A stretch of DNA of 13,067 nucleotides from Podochytrium sp. JEL0797 (lineage: Eukaryota; Chytridiomycota; Chytridiomycetes; Chytridiales; Chytriomycetaceae), in assembly GCA_027596195.1 (NCBI GenBank), contig JADGJG010000747.1, positions 1 to 13,067 of the forward strand. The letters are read 5' to 3'. Under the pieces are notes generated by a model. That model was not told where the DNA came from and did no database searches. It saw only the letters and a program-made list of their open reading frames with translations. Position numbers and translations under genes: made by a program. How positions within the stretch are numbered: position 1 is the first letter of the stretch; every line of letters starts with the position of its first letter. This document shows positions 5,695 through 13,061 of the stretch, piece after piece.

Positions 5695-5897
5695 CAACCC
5701 GTCGTCTTCTGCCTGCCGATATTATGAGATTCGGTGACTGGTGGGGCAGAAAGGAGCCGGGCAGGCGGTCGAAAATGTAAAACAAAAGGAAAAAGAAATA
5801 TTTTACCCGTGCCAATTTAAAAAAAACAAAAAGGGCTAAAGAGACAAGGAAACAGAGGAAGGAAAAAGAGGAAGGGAGAAACAACAACCAAAAATGA
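5695..5897. other. Spacer between genes D and F
   Basis: No gene is seen. It contains a 7-bp inverted repeat (GCCTGCC near 5710, GGCAGGC near 5759) and an A-rich purine tract (5820-5895) that forms the T/C-rich 3' flank of gene F. The AGGAGGC-type block of the other cassettes is not recognisable here. Confidence 0.4.
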
Positions 5898-6917
5898 TCA
5901 GAAAAGCAACCCAACACCAGCCACTCCAATCACGGCCCCCGCCACCAATGAAGCGGCTGTCCACAAAGCCTTCTTCGCGACTCCCCTGTCCGTCTTGATT
6001 TTCTTGACTCGACCGTGGTCCTCCTCATCCTCTGATACATCCTCCATCACGTCTTCCACCGCCTTCGTGTGCCACTTATTTGCGATTCGCAACCCCTCCT
6101 TCGTGACCCTCTTTCTCTTCCCCCCCGCCACACCCATCCCAGCATCCATTTTCTCTTGAACTGCCTCGATACGATCCACCATGCGGTCCAACGCGCACTG
6201 CAATTCGACACGAGTTTCAAACAATTCGAGCCCAAGCTCGCGCGTTTCATTGCGCACGGCCGCGACAAGCCAGTCGGCGGTATCAGCGGCAGAAGAACTC
6301 GAGTCTTGATGCGGGTGGTGTGAGACGCGCGTGGGAGCTTCCATGAGGTGGGTGTCTTGGTGAGTTGACACCTCGTCCTCCTCCTCTTGCATATCTTCCT
6401 CCTCGTTGTCGTATTCGTATTCGTCGTCCGAGACTTCCTCGGGAGACGGGAAGTCGAAGCGGTGGTGAGACTTGGCCAATATGCGGGTGTCTTGCATGTT
6501 GACAGCTTCCTCGATCTCCTCCTCGTCGGTCTCGCCATCGATCTCGCCGCCAGCATCGCTGAATCCCCCCTCCGATGGCTCCTGCATATCCTCATCCTCG
6601 TCCTCATCGTGACACTCCACGTCTGAACTGAGCCACCCGTCACACTCATCCTCGCCCCACATCTCACGCAAACAGCTTTCGTACATCTTGACTTCATCCC
6701 CGCACGTTTCGAACCCATTGTACACGTTGCTCTCTTCGGTAGGCGTCGTGACGAGGGTGGATGGGGACGGGGAGGGACACGCGGTGTCTTCGAGGTCGGT
6801 GTCTTCGTCGTCAGGGAATTTGATGTGGCGCGGGATGGTGGGGGGACAGGGGATGATGCGCGGGGTGCATTTCCAGAGGGGCTTTGGGACAGAGGCAGTT
6901 TTTTGGTTGAGGTGCAT
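5898..6917 (-). CDS. Gene F: divergent class I array protein, acidic, coiled-coil, tail-anchored
   Basis: 339 residues from ATG at 6917 to TGA at 5898-5900. The frame extends further upstream only from a GTG, so the ATG is chosen. N-terminal Pro/Lys region (VPKPLWKCTPRI), then long acidic stretches (DEDEDEDM, DEEEIEEA, DDEYEYDNEEED), a His/Ser-rich linker, a probable coiled coil around residues 213-262 (AVRNETRELGLELFETRVEL, continuing RMVDRIEAVQEKM), basic cluster GGKRKR, a second acidic patch, VKKIKTD and a hydrophobic tail LVAGAVIGVAGVGLLF at the C-terminus. The tail and its DNA match gene B (VAGAVIGVAAVGLLC), which places F in class I although its body is longer and different. No signal peptide. 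Predicted topology: N-terminus in cytosol or nucleoplasm, with a single C-terminal anchor. Confidence 0.7.
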   Translation of the reverse strand: MHLNQKTASVPKPLWKCTPRIIPCPPTIPRHIKFPDDEDTDLEDTACPSPSPSTLVTTPTEESNVYNGFETCGDEVKMYESCLREMWGEDECDGWLSSDVECHDEDEDEDMQEPSEGGFSDAGGEIDGETDEEEIEEAVNMQDTRILAKSHHRFDFPSPEEVSDDEYEYDNEEEDMQEEEDEVSTHQDTHLMEAPTRVSHHPHQDSSSSAADTADWLVAAVRNETRELGLELFETRVELQCALDRMVDRIEAVQEKMDAGMGVAGGKRKRVTKEGLRIANKWHTKAVEDVMEDVSEDEEDHGRVKKIKTDRGVAKKALWTAASLVAGAVIGVAGVGLLF

Positions 6918-7558
6918 GTTCGGTGTTTTTGTGGTGGATTTTTTCCTCTCGCGAATGAATGCTTGGAAATTGGGGCGACAGTTTGGCACGCCACCCGGAA
7001 CAAGCAGTGCACGCCCTCAAAATAAACTTGATATTATTAGAAATTCAATTTGAAAAAAGGCAGATTGGAATTGGTGGAGGGAGAAGCCCCCCCCCCCAGA
7101 AAGTTTTTGCGAGTTTCTTATCGCCAAATTCGATGCCATATCCCGACTTTCCGTCGACGTTTCAACATTGGATGCGCGACAAACCCATAGAAGCATCTAC
7201 CACATCCCTTCTTGCTAGAGAAAGTCCTCAGATGGTCGGGGGAATTGAATGTCCGAATTTCTTGTGTGAAGATCCTGGCCACGAATTTACACTGGCATGG
7301 TCGCATTGATGGCATAAGCCTGGAGGGTAAAACGACTCATGTCCCACGCCTGCGTAAACATTCCCCAACATTGAGATGACTTTTAATTTTTTGGATATGT
7401 ATTTATATAGTTTTTTCGTTGGTGAAAAAGAGAAAGAGGAACTCAACCCCCATGTACCCGTCGGTAAAAGTAAACTAAAAGGAGAAAGGGGAAAAGTGCG
7501 CACAAACAGTTTTGCGACTTCGAAAAACAAGATCCAAAATTTCCATTCCAAACTCGTC
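6918..7558. other. Intergenic region between gene F and the DUF4203-like gene
   Basis: It serves as upstream region for both divergent genes. A run of 11 C lies at 7087-7097. On the plus strand an ATG at 7133 opens a 58-codon frame to 7309 (MPYPDFPSTF, IECPNFLCEDPG, FTLAWSH). It is protein-like in composition but not recognised; it could be a small gene, an exon or a relic. TATATA at 7404-7409, about 150 bases before the ATG at 7559, is a plausible TATA element for the plus-strand gene. Confidence 0.4.
7404..7409 (+). promoter_or_regulatory. TATA-like element upstream of the DUF4203-like gene
   Basis: TATATA followed by G in an AT-rich stretch, about 150 bases before the start codon. The same TATATAG string occurs at 10373, before another plus-strand gene. 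Confidence 0.35.
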
Positions 7559-8583
7559 ATGCAGCCTCGCACGTGGCTTTTGAGTTGTGCACTGCTCCTG
7601 GCCCTCCTTCTGGCACCCCTGTGTGCCGCAAACACGATCGTAGTCAAACGCAACTTTGGTGAAGTCTCCGCTTCTTGGACCACTGGGATCGCCGGCGGTG
7701 TTTCGAAACAAATGGATTCAGTTCCGGTGCCAACGGGCATCGCTTCGCCAACTGGAGTTGCAGGATCAATTGCCACGGGAAACTTTGCAACACTTACTGC
7801 TTCGACGGGTATTTTTGCTGCTGTTGCGATCGGATCGGGGCTTTTGCTCGTGTTTGCTGGGCACCTGTTGTTTCAGGTTCGACTTCCGCGTCCCTCTCCA
7901 CTTTCCAGTTTCCTTTCCACTCAAAAAACCAATTCATACCCTTCCAGCCCATTCTATTCATTGGCGGATTCTACTTTTTCGGAATCTGCACATTCGTGAT
8001 TCTCCAAAACATTGAATTCGCGACGCAAACGCTGATTGGCGGGACCAATCGCGAATGGGTCTACCTTGGCGTCTGCCTCGGCATCGCCATCCTCGGCGGT
8101 CTCCTCATGATCAAGTTTTGGAAACTCGGCTTCTTTGCCATCGGCGCGGTTCTCGGATTCTGTTTCGCCATGATTGTGCTGTGCGCGTTCCAAAACTTGT
8201 TCACGAGTGGAACGGGGAGATGGGTGTTTACCGCGGTGTGTACGATTTTGGGTGGGGTGTTGATTCATTTCTTTGAGATGCCTGTGTTGGTTGTGGCCAC
8301 TGCTGCGAGTGGATCGTATTTGGTGTTTGCTGGGGCGGATGTGTTTGCGGGGACTGGGTTTTTGAATTCAACGTTGCAGGTTGTACGTGGGGAGGGGCAA
8401 GTGGTGGTGGTTGGAGCGAGTGGGTCGTGGGTGTGGATGTTGGTGGGGTGTGTGGTGTTGGCGTTGATTGGGATGGCTCATCAGTTCCATGCCGTGAGAA
8501 GAGACGGGTGGAAGCATCGTGGTTTGATGCACAGAGATTCCGCGAGGGCTGGGTCGGTTGGAAATGGATATGGAAAACCTTGA
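7559..8583 (+). CDS. DUF4203/TMEM198-like multi-pass membrane protein with signal peptide, one intron
   Basis: Exons 7559-7876 and 7948-8583, giving 317 residues. The 71-bp intron (GTTCGA...TTCCAG, phase 0) is inferred because the first frame loses quality after GLLLVFAGHLLFQ, and joining it to PILFIGGFYFFGIC restores the continuous helix-rich pattern typical of DUF4203 (TM7SF3/TMEM198) domains. Residues 1-23 are a clear signal peptide ending LCA; a Ser/Thr/Gly-rich luminal stretch follows with VPVPTGIASPTG. About seven hydrophobic segments lie between residue 84 and the end: around LLLVFAGH, FIGGFYFFGI, GVCLGIAILGG, FFAIGAVLGFCFAMIVL, FTAVCTILGGVLIHF, VVATAASGSYLVFAGA and MLVGCVVLALIGM. The tail is short and basic. 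Members are endomembrane or plasma-membrane proteins; the molecular role in fungi is not established. Family call is by pattern only. Confidence 0.65.
7877..7947 (+). other. Intron of the DUF4203-like gene
   Basis: 71 bp, GT at 7877 and TTCCAG ending at 7947, pyrimidine-rich, phase 0. An alternative acceptor at 7908 keeps the frame but would leave a 32-bp intron, which is too short. Confidence 0.6.
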
Positions 8584-8728
8584 GATTTCTTTGAAAGGTT
8601 TTCTCAAAAATGAAGATGTTTTAGCCCTGATTTTTACCAATAATGAGGGAGAGGAGGAGGGTATAATTGACTGGATTGCGATTGTGACGAGTTCAACAAA
8701 ATTCCGAAATTCCAAATTACAATTTGAT
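8584..8728. other. Convergent 3' region
   Basis: A short AT-rich stretch between two convergent genes. CCAATAATG near 8637 may serve as a weak polyadenylation signal for the plus-strand gene. Confidence 0.3.
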
Positions 8729-8733
8729 TTATT
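8728..8733 (-). terminator. AATAAA overlapping the stop codon of the LRR gene
   Basis: Minus-strand AATAAA includes the TAA stop (8729-8731) of the LRR gene. It is the only canonical signal at this 3' end; the overlap implies a very short 3' UTR. Confidence 0.4.
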
Positions 8734-10177
8734 TGCACTTCGCAAACCCATTCTGTCTCAACAACTGCCACACGCCACTCTTCTCCTCCACATCCTTCGG
8801 AATCGCAACCCCCTTGAACCCAGCATTCGCCTTCAAAAACAACCACTTCAACCGCCTCAACCGCGCCAGCCCCGCCGGCAACGGACCCACCAAACGGTTG
8901 TTGTTCAACGCAAGATTGCGCAACTGAGAAAGCCTCCCAATCGACTCCGGAATCGTCCCACTCAAACAATTGTTTTGCGCTTCCAAACGACACAACCGCG
9001 TCAACGAGCCAAGACTCGCAGGCACGCACCCTTCCAACCGGTTGAAACTGAGATTCAGAATCTGCAACGATGCCAAATCCCCTAACGAGTCCGGAACACT
9101 GCCTTCCAACCGATTGAACTGCGCGTGGAGCTCCTCCAGCCGAGAGAGATGCGAAACGGCATTCGGAATCGCACCCGTCAAGTCGTTGCAGGACACATCC
9201 AACCGCGTGAGTCGCACGAGTCCGCTCCAGGCGGTTGGGATCTCGCCCGTGAAAGCGTTGCTTTGGAGGTCGAGAATGTGGAGACGGTCCAATGCGCCGA
9301 CGTTGGGTAACTCACCAGAGATTTTGTTGTCGTTCAAACAGAGGTGGTACAGGTTCGTCAATTCGCAAATCTCGTGTGGCACGGAACCCGAGAATTGGTT
9401 GTGGTGAAGGTGGAGAATCGAAACGTGTTTGGAGAGCCCGCGCGTCCATTCGAGACCTCCCGAAAGGTAGTTGTGGTCGAGTGTGAGAATGTCGAGGTGT
9501 GTGAGGTTTTGAATGGCGAGTGGAACGGGACCCGTGAAGGCGTTGTGCGCTAAAGTCAGTTTCCGCAGCTGAGTCAGAGCTGTAAAGGGGCCGAGTGGAC
9601 CCGAGAGGCGGTTGTGGGACAAGTCAATCACTTCAAGGTTTACGAGGAGAGAGAGTTCGTCTGGCACTGGGCCTGACAGAACATTTGATTTGAAGCCGAT
9701 GGTTGCGTCGGGATGCGTGGTCAAGTTTGTGAGACACCCGATTGCAGAGGGAATGGAAGTCGGGAGGATCGTGCAGAAGGAGAGTCGGAGAACTCCCGCC
9801 CTGTTCAGGACCTGGGTCGCGAAGGCTGTTTGGAATTCTGGCGGCGCAGCGGACGAGAAAAAAAACCAGGTCCAAACGAGGTCAAACCCAGTGGGAGATT
9901 GGAATGCGAGGAGGAGGGAGGTGAAGTAGTCGCTGAGGAGGTATGAGTCTAGCAAAGTGCAAACTCGCCGCAAGTAAAACAGTTCGAATGGGTTGGGCGA
10001 CACCCGCAGCAGGATTTGGACGGCAACCTCAAAGGGGAGGGACAGGAGAGAGGCTGGGGTGGGCGGCGGTTGCTGCTTGCGCTTGCGTTTCCTGGGGCGG
10101 GGCTTCCCAGGGAGGTGGCCCTGCGTTGGGAGTTGTGAGTCAAAGTTTGGATTTGACATTTTTTTTTCACTTTCCAT
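8729..10177 (-). CDS. F-box-like protein with plant-type leucine-rich repeats
   Basis: 482 residues from ATG at 10177; a second ATG (10159, MSNPNF) is possible, and codons further upstream start only with GTG. A basic patch (RPRKRKRK, residues 27-34) could be a nuclear signal. Residues 44-85 (LLSLPFEVAVQILLRVSP..., LRRVCTLLDSYLL) resemble an F-box, which would bind Skp1 of an SCF ubiquitin ligase. From about residue 140 to 460 come 12-13 repeats of about 24 residues with the consensus L..LDLS.N.LSG.IP..L..L, for example VIDLSHNRLSGPL, ILDLQSNAFTGEIP and ILNLSFNRLEGCVP. This is the plant-specific LRR subtype known from receptor kinases, also reported in chytrid and oomycete proteins. There is no signal peptide, membrane segment or kinase, so it is probably an intracellular substrate-recognition subunit. 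LRR call is certain; F-box call is moderate. Confidence 0.8.
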   Translation of the reverse strand: MESEKKMSNPNFDSQLPTQGHLPGKPRPRKRKRKQQPPPTPASLLSLPFEVAVQILLRVSPNPFELFYLRRVCTLLDSYLLSDYFTSLLLAFQSPTGFDLVWTWFFFSSAAPPEFQTAFATQVLNRAGVLRLSFCTILPTSIPSAIGCLTNLTTHPDATIGFKSNVLSGPVPDELSLLVNLEVIDLSHNRLSGPLGPFTALTQLRKLTLAHNAFTGPVPLAIQNLTHLDILTLDHNYLSGGLEWTRGLSKHVSILHLHHNQFSGSVPHEICELTNLYHLCLNDNKISGELPNVGALDRLHILDLQSNAFTGEIPTAWSGLVRLTRLDVSCNDLTGAIPNAVSHLSRLEELHAQFNRLEGSVPDSLGDLASLQILNLSFNRLEGCVPASLGSLTRLCRLEAQNNCLSGTIPESIGRLSQLRNLALNNNRLVGPLPAGLARLRRLKWLFLKANAGFKGVAIPKDVEEKSGVWQLLRQNGFAKCK

Positions 10178-10417
10178 TTGCAAATGTTTGACGCAAAAGG
10201 AAGAGCAAGAGGAAGATTTGTTCTTCCCCTTCTTGATCACCTTATTAACGATGAAAAAACAGGTACGCACAACACCAATTACAGCTTTGCATGCCCCCCC
10301 TCAATGCGGACATCACAGGGGCCGGCATTTTTGTGGCATTGATTGTCGCGTTCCGAATCATTTTAACATGATTATATAGGTCGAGTGGAAAAAAATCATT
10401 CGAAAAAAACACAAATT
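10178..10417. promoter_or_regulatory. Divergent promoter region with TATATA at 10373
   Basis: 240 bases between the divergent LRR gene and the gene at 10418. TATATA at 10373-10378 lies 40 bases before the plus-strand ATG, close for a TATA box, so transcription would start just before the ATG. No specific operator is recognised. Confidence 0.4.
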
Positions 10418-10987
10418 ATGACTCCAAACGCGCAAGCAAGCCCAACCGGGCCCAATACTCTCAACACCCGCGCTTCCTTCTCAACCCTCGGTCACAACTC
10501 GCGCGACCCGTCGCCAACGTCCGGACACCCCGCCGTGTTCATCCCTTCGGCCGCATTCGCTGACCCTGGCCTTTCCACCGAGGAGCTGTGGGAGCAAGAA
10601 TACGCGGTGGAACCCGAGACTGAAGGGTACAACTCTGATTCTAGCAGTCAGGGTAGCAGTGTGCCCGACGATGCGGAGCGCAATGAGATGGCGCGGCGAC
10701 GGTCGGTCGGTGGGAAGAGACACTTTCCGGAGCCGGTGGATCAAGTGGCCGAGGTTTTGGGAGAGGGTTCTTCGCAGGTGGATGTGGTGGGAATGCAGAT
10801 GGAAGAAGAGGAGGAAACTGCTCGCGCAGTCGGCGATTCGCGACGATCGAGAACCCCGGAGCGTCATATGACTGATGAGGAGAGAGAGGAATATCGGAGA
10901 TTGTATCATCAGCAACGCGTGGCGGATATCGGGTATGGGAAGATTTTGAGGGGAGAGGCTATGCCGTTTGTTGATCGTGAATATTGA
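10418..10987 (+). CDS. Hypothetical disordered acidic protein with C-terminal ADIGYG motif
   Basis: 189 residues from ATG at 10418 (upstream in-frame starts are only GTG) to TGA at 10985-10987. The N-terminal half is rich in Ser, Thr, Pro and Asn and probably unfolded. Then come TEELWEQEYAVEPETEGY, a short basic patch RRRSVGGKR, acidic QMEEEEETAR and SRRSRTPERH. The C-terminal 40 residues look folded and helical: MTDEEREEYRRLYHQQRVAD, IGYGKILRGEAMPFVDREY. That end is repeated in part by the ORF at 11021. AATAAA begins 9 bases after the stop. No family recognised. Confidence 0.6.
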   Translation: MTPNAQASPTGPNTLNTRASFSTLGHNSRDPSPTSGHPAVFIPSAAFADPGLSTEELWEQEYAVEPETEGYNSDSSSQGSSVPDDAERNEMARRRSVGGKRHFPEPVDQVAEVLGEGSSQVDVVGMQMEEEEETARAVGDSRRSRTPERHMTDEEREEYRRLYHQQRVADIGYGKILRGEAMPFVDREY

Positions 10988-10995
10988 AGATCGCG

Positions 10996-11001
10996 AATAA
11001 A
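10996..11001 (+). terminator. AATAAA polyadenylation signal after the 10418 gene
   Basis: Canonical signal starting 9 bases behind the TGA stop. It implies that the transcript ends near 11015-11030, before or at the next ORF. Confidence 0.45.
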
Positions 11002-11020
11002 TTCCTGCGGGAATGCGAAT

Positions 11021-11314
11021 ATGACAAACTTCCGCCTTCCTTCTCAGCGCCATGGTGCTCTGCAGTCGAGTAAAAGAAGTGCCCTCATGCCTGTTATGGC
11101 CATACTTATTAAGAACGCGACATTCGCCACGCGACGCGGCGAGCATGTAGGGAAATCTGATCCAGATGTGATGGAGGAGTATCTTTGCCATCGGATTGCT
11201 GATATCGGGTTTGGGAGAGTTCCCCGACGGCGAATGGAGCCGGTCGACACTCGAAGGATCCGTCAAAGGGAAATTCGAGTGACCAAGCACACCAGAACCA
11301 GCCATTTCAGCTAA
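11021..11314 (+). CDS. Short ORF sharing the ADIGxG motif with its upstream neighbour
   Basis: 97 residues from ATG at 11021 to TAA at 11312-11314. The C-terminal part, MEEYLCHRIADIGFGRVPRR, parallels REEYRRLYHQQRVADIGYGKI of the gene 33 bases upstream; the DNA shares GATATCGGGT.TGGGA. The rest (RLPSQRHGALQSS, FATRRGEHVGKS) is not similar. It may be a partial tandem duplicate, an exon of a larger gene (a good acceptor-like TTCTCAG ends at 11047), or a remnant. Its closeness to the preceding polyadenylation signal leaves no room for an independent promoter. Confidence 0.35.
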   Translation: MTNFRLPSQRHGALQSSKRSALMPVMAILIKNATFATRRGEHVGKSDPDVMEEYLCHRIADIGFGRVPRRRMEPVDTRRIRQREIRVTKHTRTSHFS

Positions 11315-11353
11315 TCAGCAACAAGCCGCGCAGTGGAATCTAATCCATCTTCG

Positions 11354-11359
11354 TTTATT
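11354..11359 (-). terminator. AATAAA behind the NCE101-like gene
   Basis: Minus-strand AATAAA 17-22 bases after the TGA stop at 11376-11378; it supports the reading of the small gene as real. Confidence 0.45.
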
Positions 11360-11375
11360 TGAAATGTGAGGGTGA

Positions 11376-11648
11376 TCAACGACCCGCCAAAGCCTCCAAC
11401 CGTGAGGGAGTCTCCACCCCATTCCACCACCTCTCCGCCTTCCTCCTAATCAACTGATGCATCATGAACGGCTCGGGCAGGTCCATCTGTTCCTTTGGGT
11501 TGCTTGCTTCCAACGCCTTGAAGCTCCTCATCCGATCCCTCTCGTGCAGCGCAAACGCAGCGATGCCGATCCCGACAAATAGGAACGTGTCGATGCGGGG
11601 TGATACGAAGTGGAGGTAGCGGAAGGGCATGTGTGGTGCGTCGGCCAT
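11376..11648 (-). CDS. Small single-pass membrane protein, NCE101-like
   Basis: 90 residues from ATG at 11648 (MADAPHMPFRYLHFVS) to TGA at 11376-11378. One hydrophobic segment, about residues 18-33, in the context PRIDTFLFVGIGIAAFALHERDR. This resembles the fungal NCE101 family, tiny proteins with a D-P/T-x-F-A-x-x-I-G core implicated in non-classical export in yeast. The Asp plus the GIG and ALHERDR ending fit; the extra charged C-terminal 55 residues are longer than usual. Divergent from the RNase P-type gene with 52 bp between the start codons, so they probably share a promoter. Family call is tentative. Confidence 0.5.
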   Translation of the reverse strand: MADAPHMPFRYLHFVSPRIDTFLFVGIGIAAFALHERDRMRSFKALEASNPKEQMDLPEPFMMHQLIRRKAERWWNGVETPSRLEALAGR

Positions 11649-11700
11649 CTTGCGTTTTTTGGTTTTTTTGTCTCCCCGAATCCCCAACCAAACACCAACC
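11649..11700. promoter_or_regulatory. 52-bp bidirectional promoter gap
   Basis: The whole space between two divergent ATGs. The plus strand is T-rich then C/A-rich (CCAACCAAACACCAACC before the ATG). With so little room, core promoter elements must overlap the neighbouring 5' UTRs or coding ends. Confidence 0.4.
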
Positions 11701-12468
11701 ATGAGCAAGAAACTGAAGCGGGTCCACGAACTCCACGAACTCGAAGCCAAACGTCAAAAGCAGGAACTCGAAGGGAACCCGCGAGACCTCCTCGCTGCCA
11801 CCTACCAAAAAGTCTACAACTCGAATCCAACCACCGTGAAGCCCACACGTTGGCGATACATTCACATTTCAGTGACTCCGAGCCAGCATTCGTCTACTAA
11901 GCCGCTGAGTCTCAAAGACAATCAGATGGAATTCGGCGAGTCGCTGAAAGAGGGGTTGGAATCTCTGTATGGAATTGTGGGAGGAGCGAGGAGGAAGGTG
12001 GATGTGTTGTTTGTGAGCAAGACGGAAGCTGTGTTGCGGTCTGTCAAGATGTACAGTGTTGTTTTTTGGTCAACTCGCGTCGTGCACTAAAACCCTTCAA
12101 AATCAAGCCAAGAAGCCGAAGTCAAAGCCGCTCTTACTCTCTGCGATAAAGTATTGAACCAACCTTGTTCCATCTCCATCGTCGATTCACAATCCTGCAT
12201 TATGGCCCTCGACTCGATTCCCTTTATTGCACCGTCCGTGGAAATGGAGGGCTCAAAAGAAGTCAAAACAACCGCTCCATTGGACAAAAATGACGACGAT
12301 GACGTGTGGGTGATTGGGCGCGAAATGGCTGGGCTGTGTGGATGGAATAAACGCGGACCGGAGGGGGGTTGGATCTTGTCGAATTCGTTGGACTTGAAAA
12401 CGGGCGACGAGGTTTTTGAGCCAAATGTGTTGAAGGCGGCGGGATTGTTGTTGGGAAAGTCGGAGTAA
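11701..12468 (+). CDS. Probable RNase P/MRP subunit of the Rpp14/Pop5 type, one intron
   Basis: Exons 11701-12050 and 12108-12468, giving 236 residues. The 57-bp intron (GTACAG...ATCAAG, phase 2) contains the TAA that would end exon 1, and CACTAAAAC about 18 bases before the acceptor looks like a branch site. Removing it joins AVLRSVK to IQEAEVKAALTLC. The N-terminus is a basic helix (MSKKLKRVHELHELEAKRQK). Residues 50-140 follow the Pop5/Rpp14 fold: WRYIHISVTP, an ESLKEGLESLYGIVGGARRK helix and strand, VDVLFVSKTEAVLRSV, then VKAALTLC, where the family has its conserved A-L-T-L. The C-terminal 90 residues (DDDDVWVIGREMAG, GWILSNSLDLKTG) are beyond the usual family length. The expected role is pre-tRNA or rRNA processing in the nucleus. 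The acceptor AAG is unusual, so the boundary is the weakest part. Confidence 0.55.
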
Positions 12469-12489
12469 AACGAGATTCCCTGGCATATT

Positions 12490-12499
12490 TTTATTTATT
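12490..12499 (-). terminator. Overlapping AATAAA signals behind the right-edge gene
   Basis: The minus strand reads AATAAATAAA, two overlapping signals 11-20 bases after the TGA at 12510-12512. This supports a real minus-strand gene ending there. Confidence 0.45.
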
Positions 12500-12509
12500 T
12501 TTTCGTGTT

Positions 12510-13061
12510 TCACATAACTGGACAAGTCGATGAATTTGTTTTGCGCGTGGATTCCACGGAATCTTCGGCAAACGGCAAGTTCGCAGGCACAGGCGCGACT
12601 TGTTTTGATTTCCTCGACTGAGACGCGCGAATCGCAAAGCTCCACCTCTGTTTTCTTGGCGGTTTTCCTGGAGTTTCGAGCGTTTCTTCGGAATCTTGAG
12701 ACGCCAGTGGAATTATCTTGTCTCCATCCGGTCCGTTCAATCCTGGCACTGTGATGGGGACAACGTATATCCTGGCGGCACCGTAGCCAGTGATGTAGCA
12801 TGTTTGTTTGGGGATGCAGGTTGAAGGAGATTCCATCTTGGATTGCACAAATTCGGAAACCACGATAGAAGATTCCGATGTGCATTCAAGATAATAGGCA
12901 AAGTTGACTAATGCAATGATGGCGAAATCGTGTTCAGCTTTGTCCGCAAAGGCGGGGGGGGGGGGGGGGCCAAGTAAAGCAACAAATGCCCCCCGTTTTC
13001 GGCCCCTGCAAAACAAAGTGCAACGTAAAACGGAAACGTGACCCAATGTAGCCCAATACAC
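12510..13061 (-). CDS. Unknown protein, 5' end uncertain or outside the window
   Basis: The frame is open from the right edge region to TGA at 12510-12512. The first ATG in frame is at 12836 (MESPSTCIPK), leaving 108 residues, but codons before it read like good protein (HDFAIIALVNFAYYLECTSE, SSIVVSEFVQSK), so the gene probably starts further upstream. A TTGCATTAG near 12910 could be a splice acceptor. A run of 15 C in the sense direction (12955-12969) then falls in an intron or leader rather than coding a Pro run. The downstream part has YITGYGAARIYVVPITVPGL and a basic Ser-rich tail (KPPRKQRW, SQSRKSKQ). No family recognised. Confidence 0.45.
   Translation of the reverse strand: MYWATLGHVSVLRCTLFCRGRKRGAFVALLGPPPPPAFADKAEHDFAIIALVNFAYYLECTSESSIVVSEFVQSKMESPSTCIPKQTCYITGYGAARIYVVPITVPGLNGPDGDKIIPLASQDSEETLETPGKPPRKQRWSFAIRASQSRKSKQVAPVPANLPFAEDSVESTRKTNSSTCPVM
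12955..12969 (+). repeat. 15-base poly-G run
   Basis: An uninterrupted G-run on the plus strand, inside or just upstream of the unknown right-edge gene. Its length is prone to sequencing error and would change the reading frame if it were coding. Confidence 0.7.

Larger units (their letters stand above)
356..6917 (-). repeat. Tandem array of two-gene cassettes (class II + class I paralogues)
   Basis: Four successive segments repeat the same order along the plus strand: class II gene, spacer, class I gene, spacer. Corresponding landmarks recur with a period of about 1.35-1.55 kb. The CACGTG block is at 1755, 3117 and (degenerate) about 190 and 4510. The AGGAGGC(A/G)CAGCA block is at 871, 2221 and 3624. 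Class II 3' ends are recognisable at 356 and 4657. Copies differ by deletions, nonsense codons, frameshifts and one gene chimera, as expected for an old tandem array under relaxed selection. The fourth cassette (D and F) is the most divergent and the most intact. Confidence 0.7.

Noticed and set aside
5710..5765. 7-bp inverted repeat in the D-F spacer as a terminator or mobile-element end
   Set aside because: Only 7 bp with a loop over 40 bases; expected by chance in GC-balanced DNA.
6047..7012. Long minus-strand frame of about 320 codons over gene F
   Set aside because: It overlaps F in another frame and consists mainly of Arg/Thr/Ser/Lys runs, a typical shadow of acidic GAN-rich codons; its first codon is GTG.
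7228..7776. Minus-strand frame of 182 codons over the DUF4203 first exon
   Set aside because: It overlaps a clear signal-peptide exon and carries no motif; first ATG-like support is weak.
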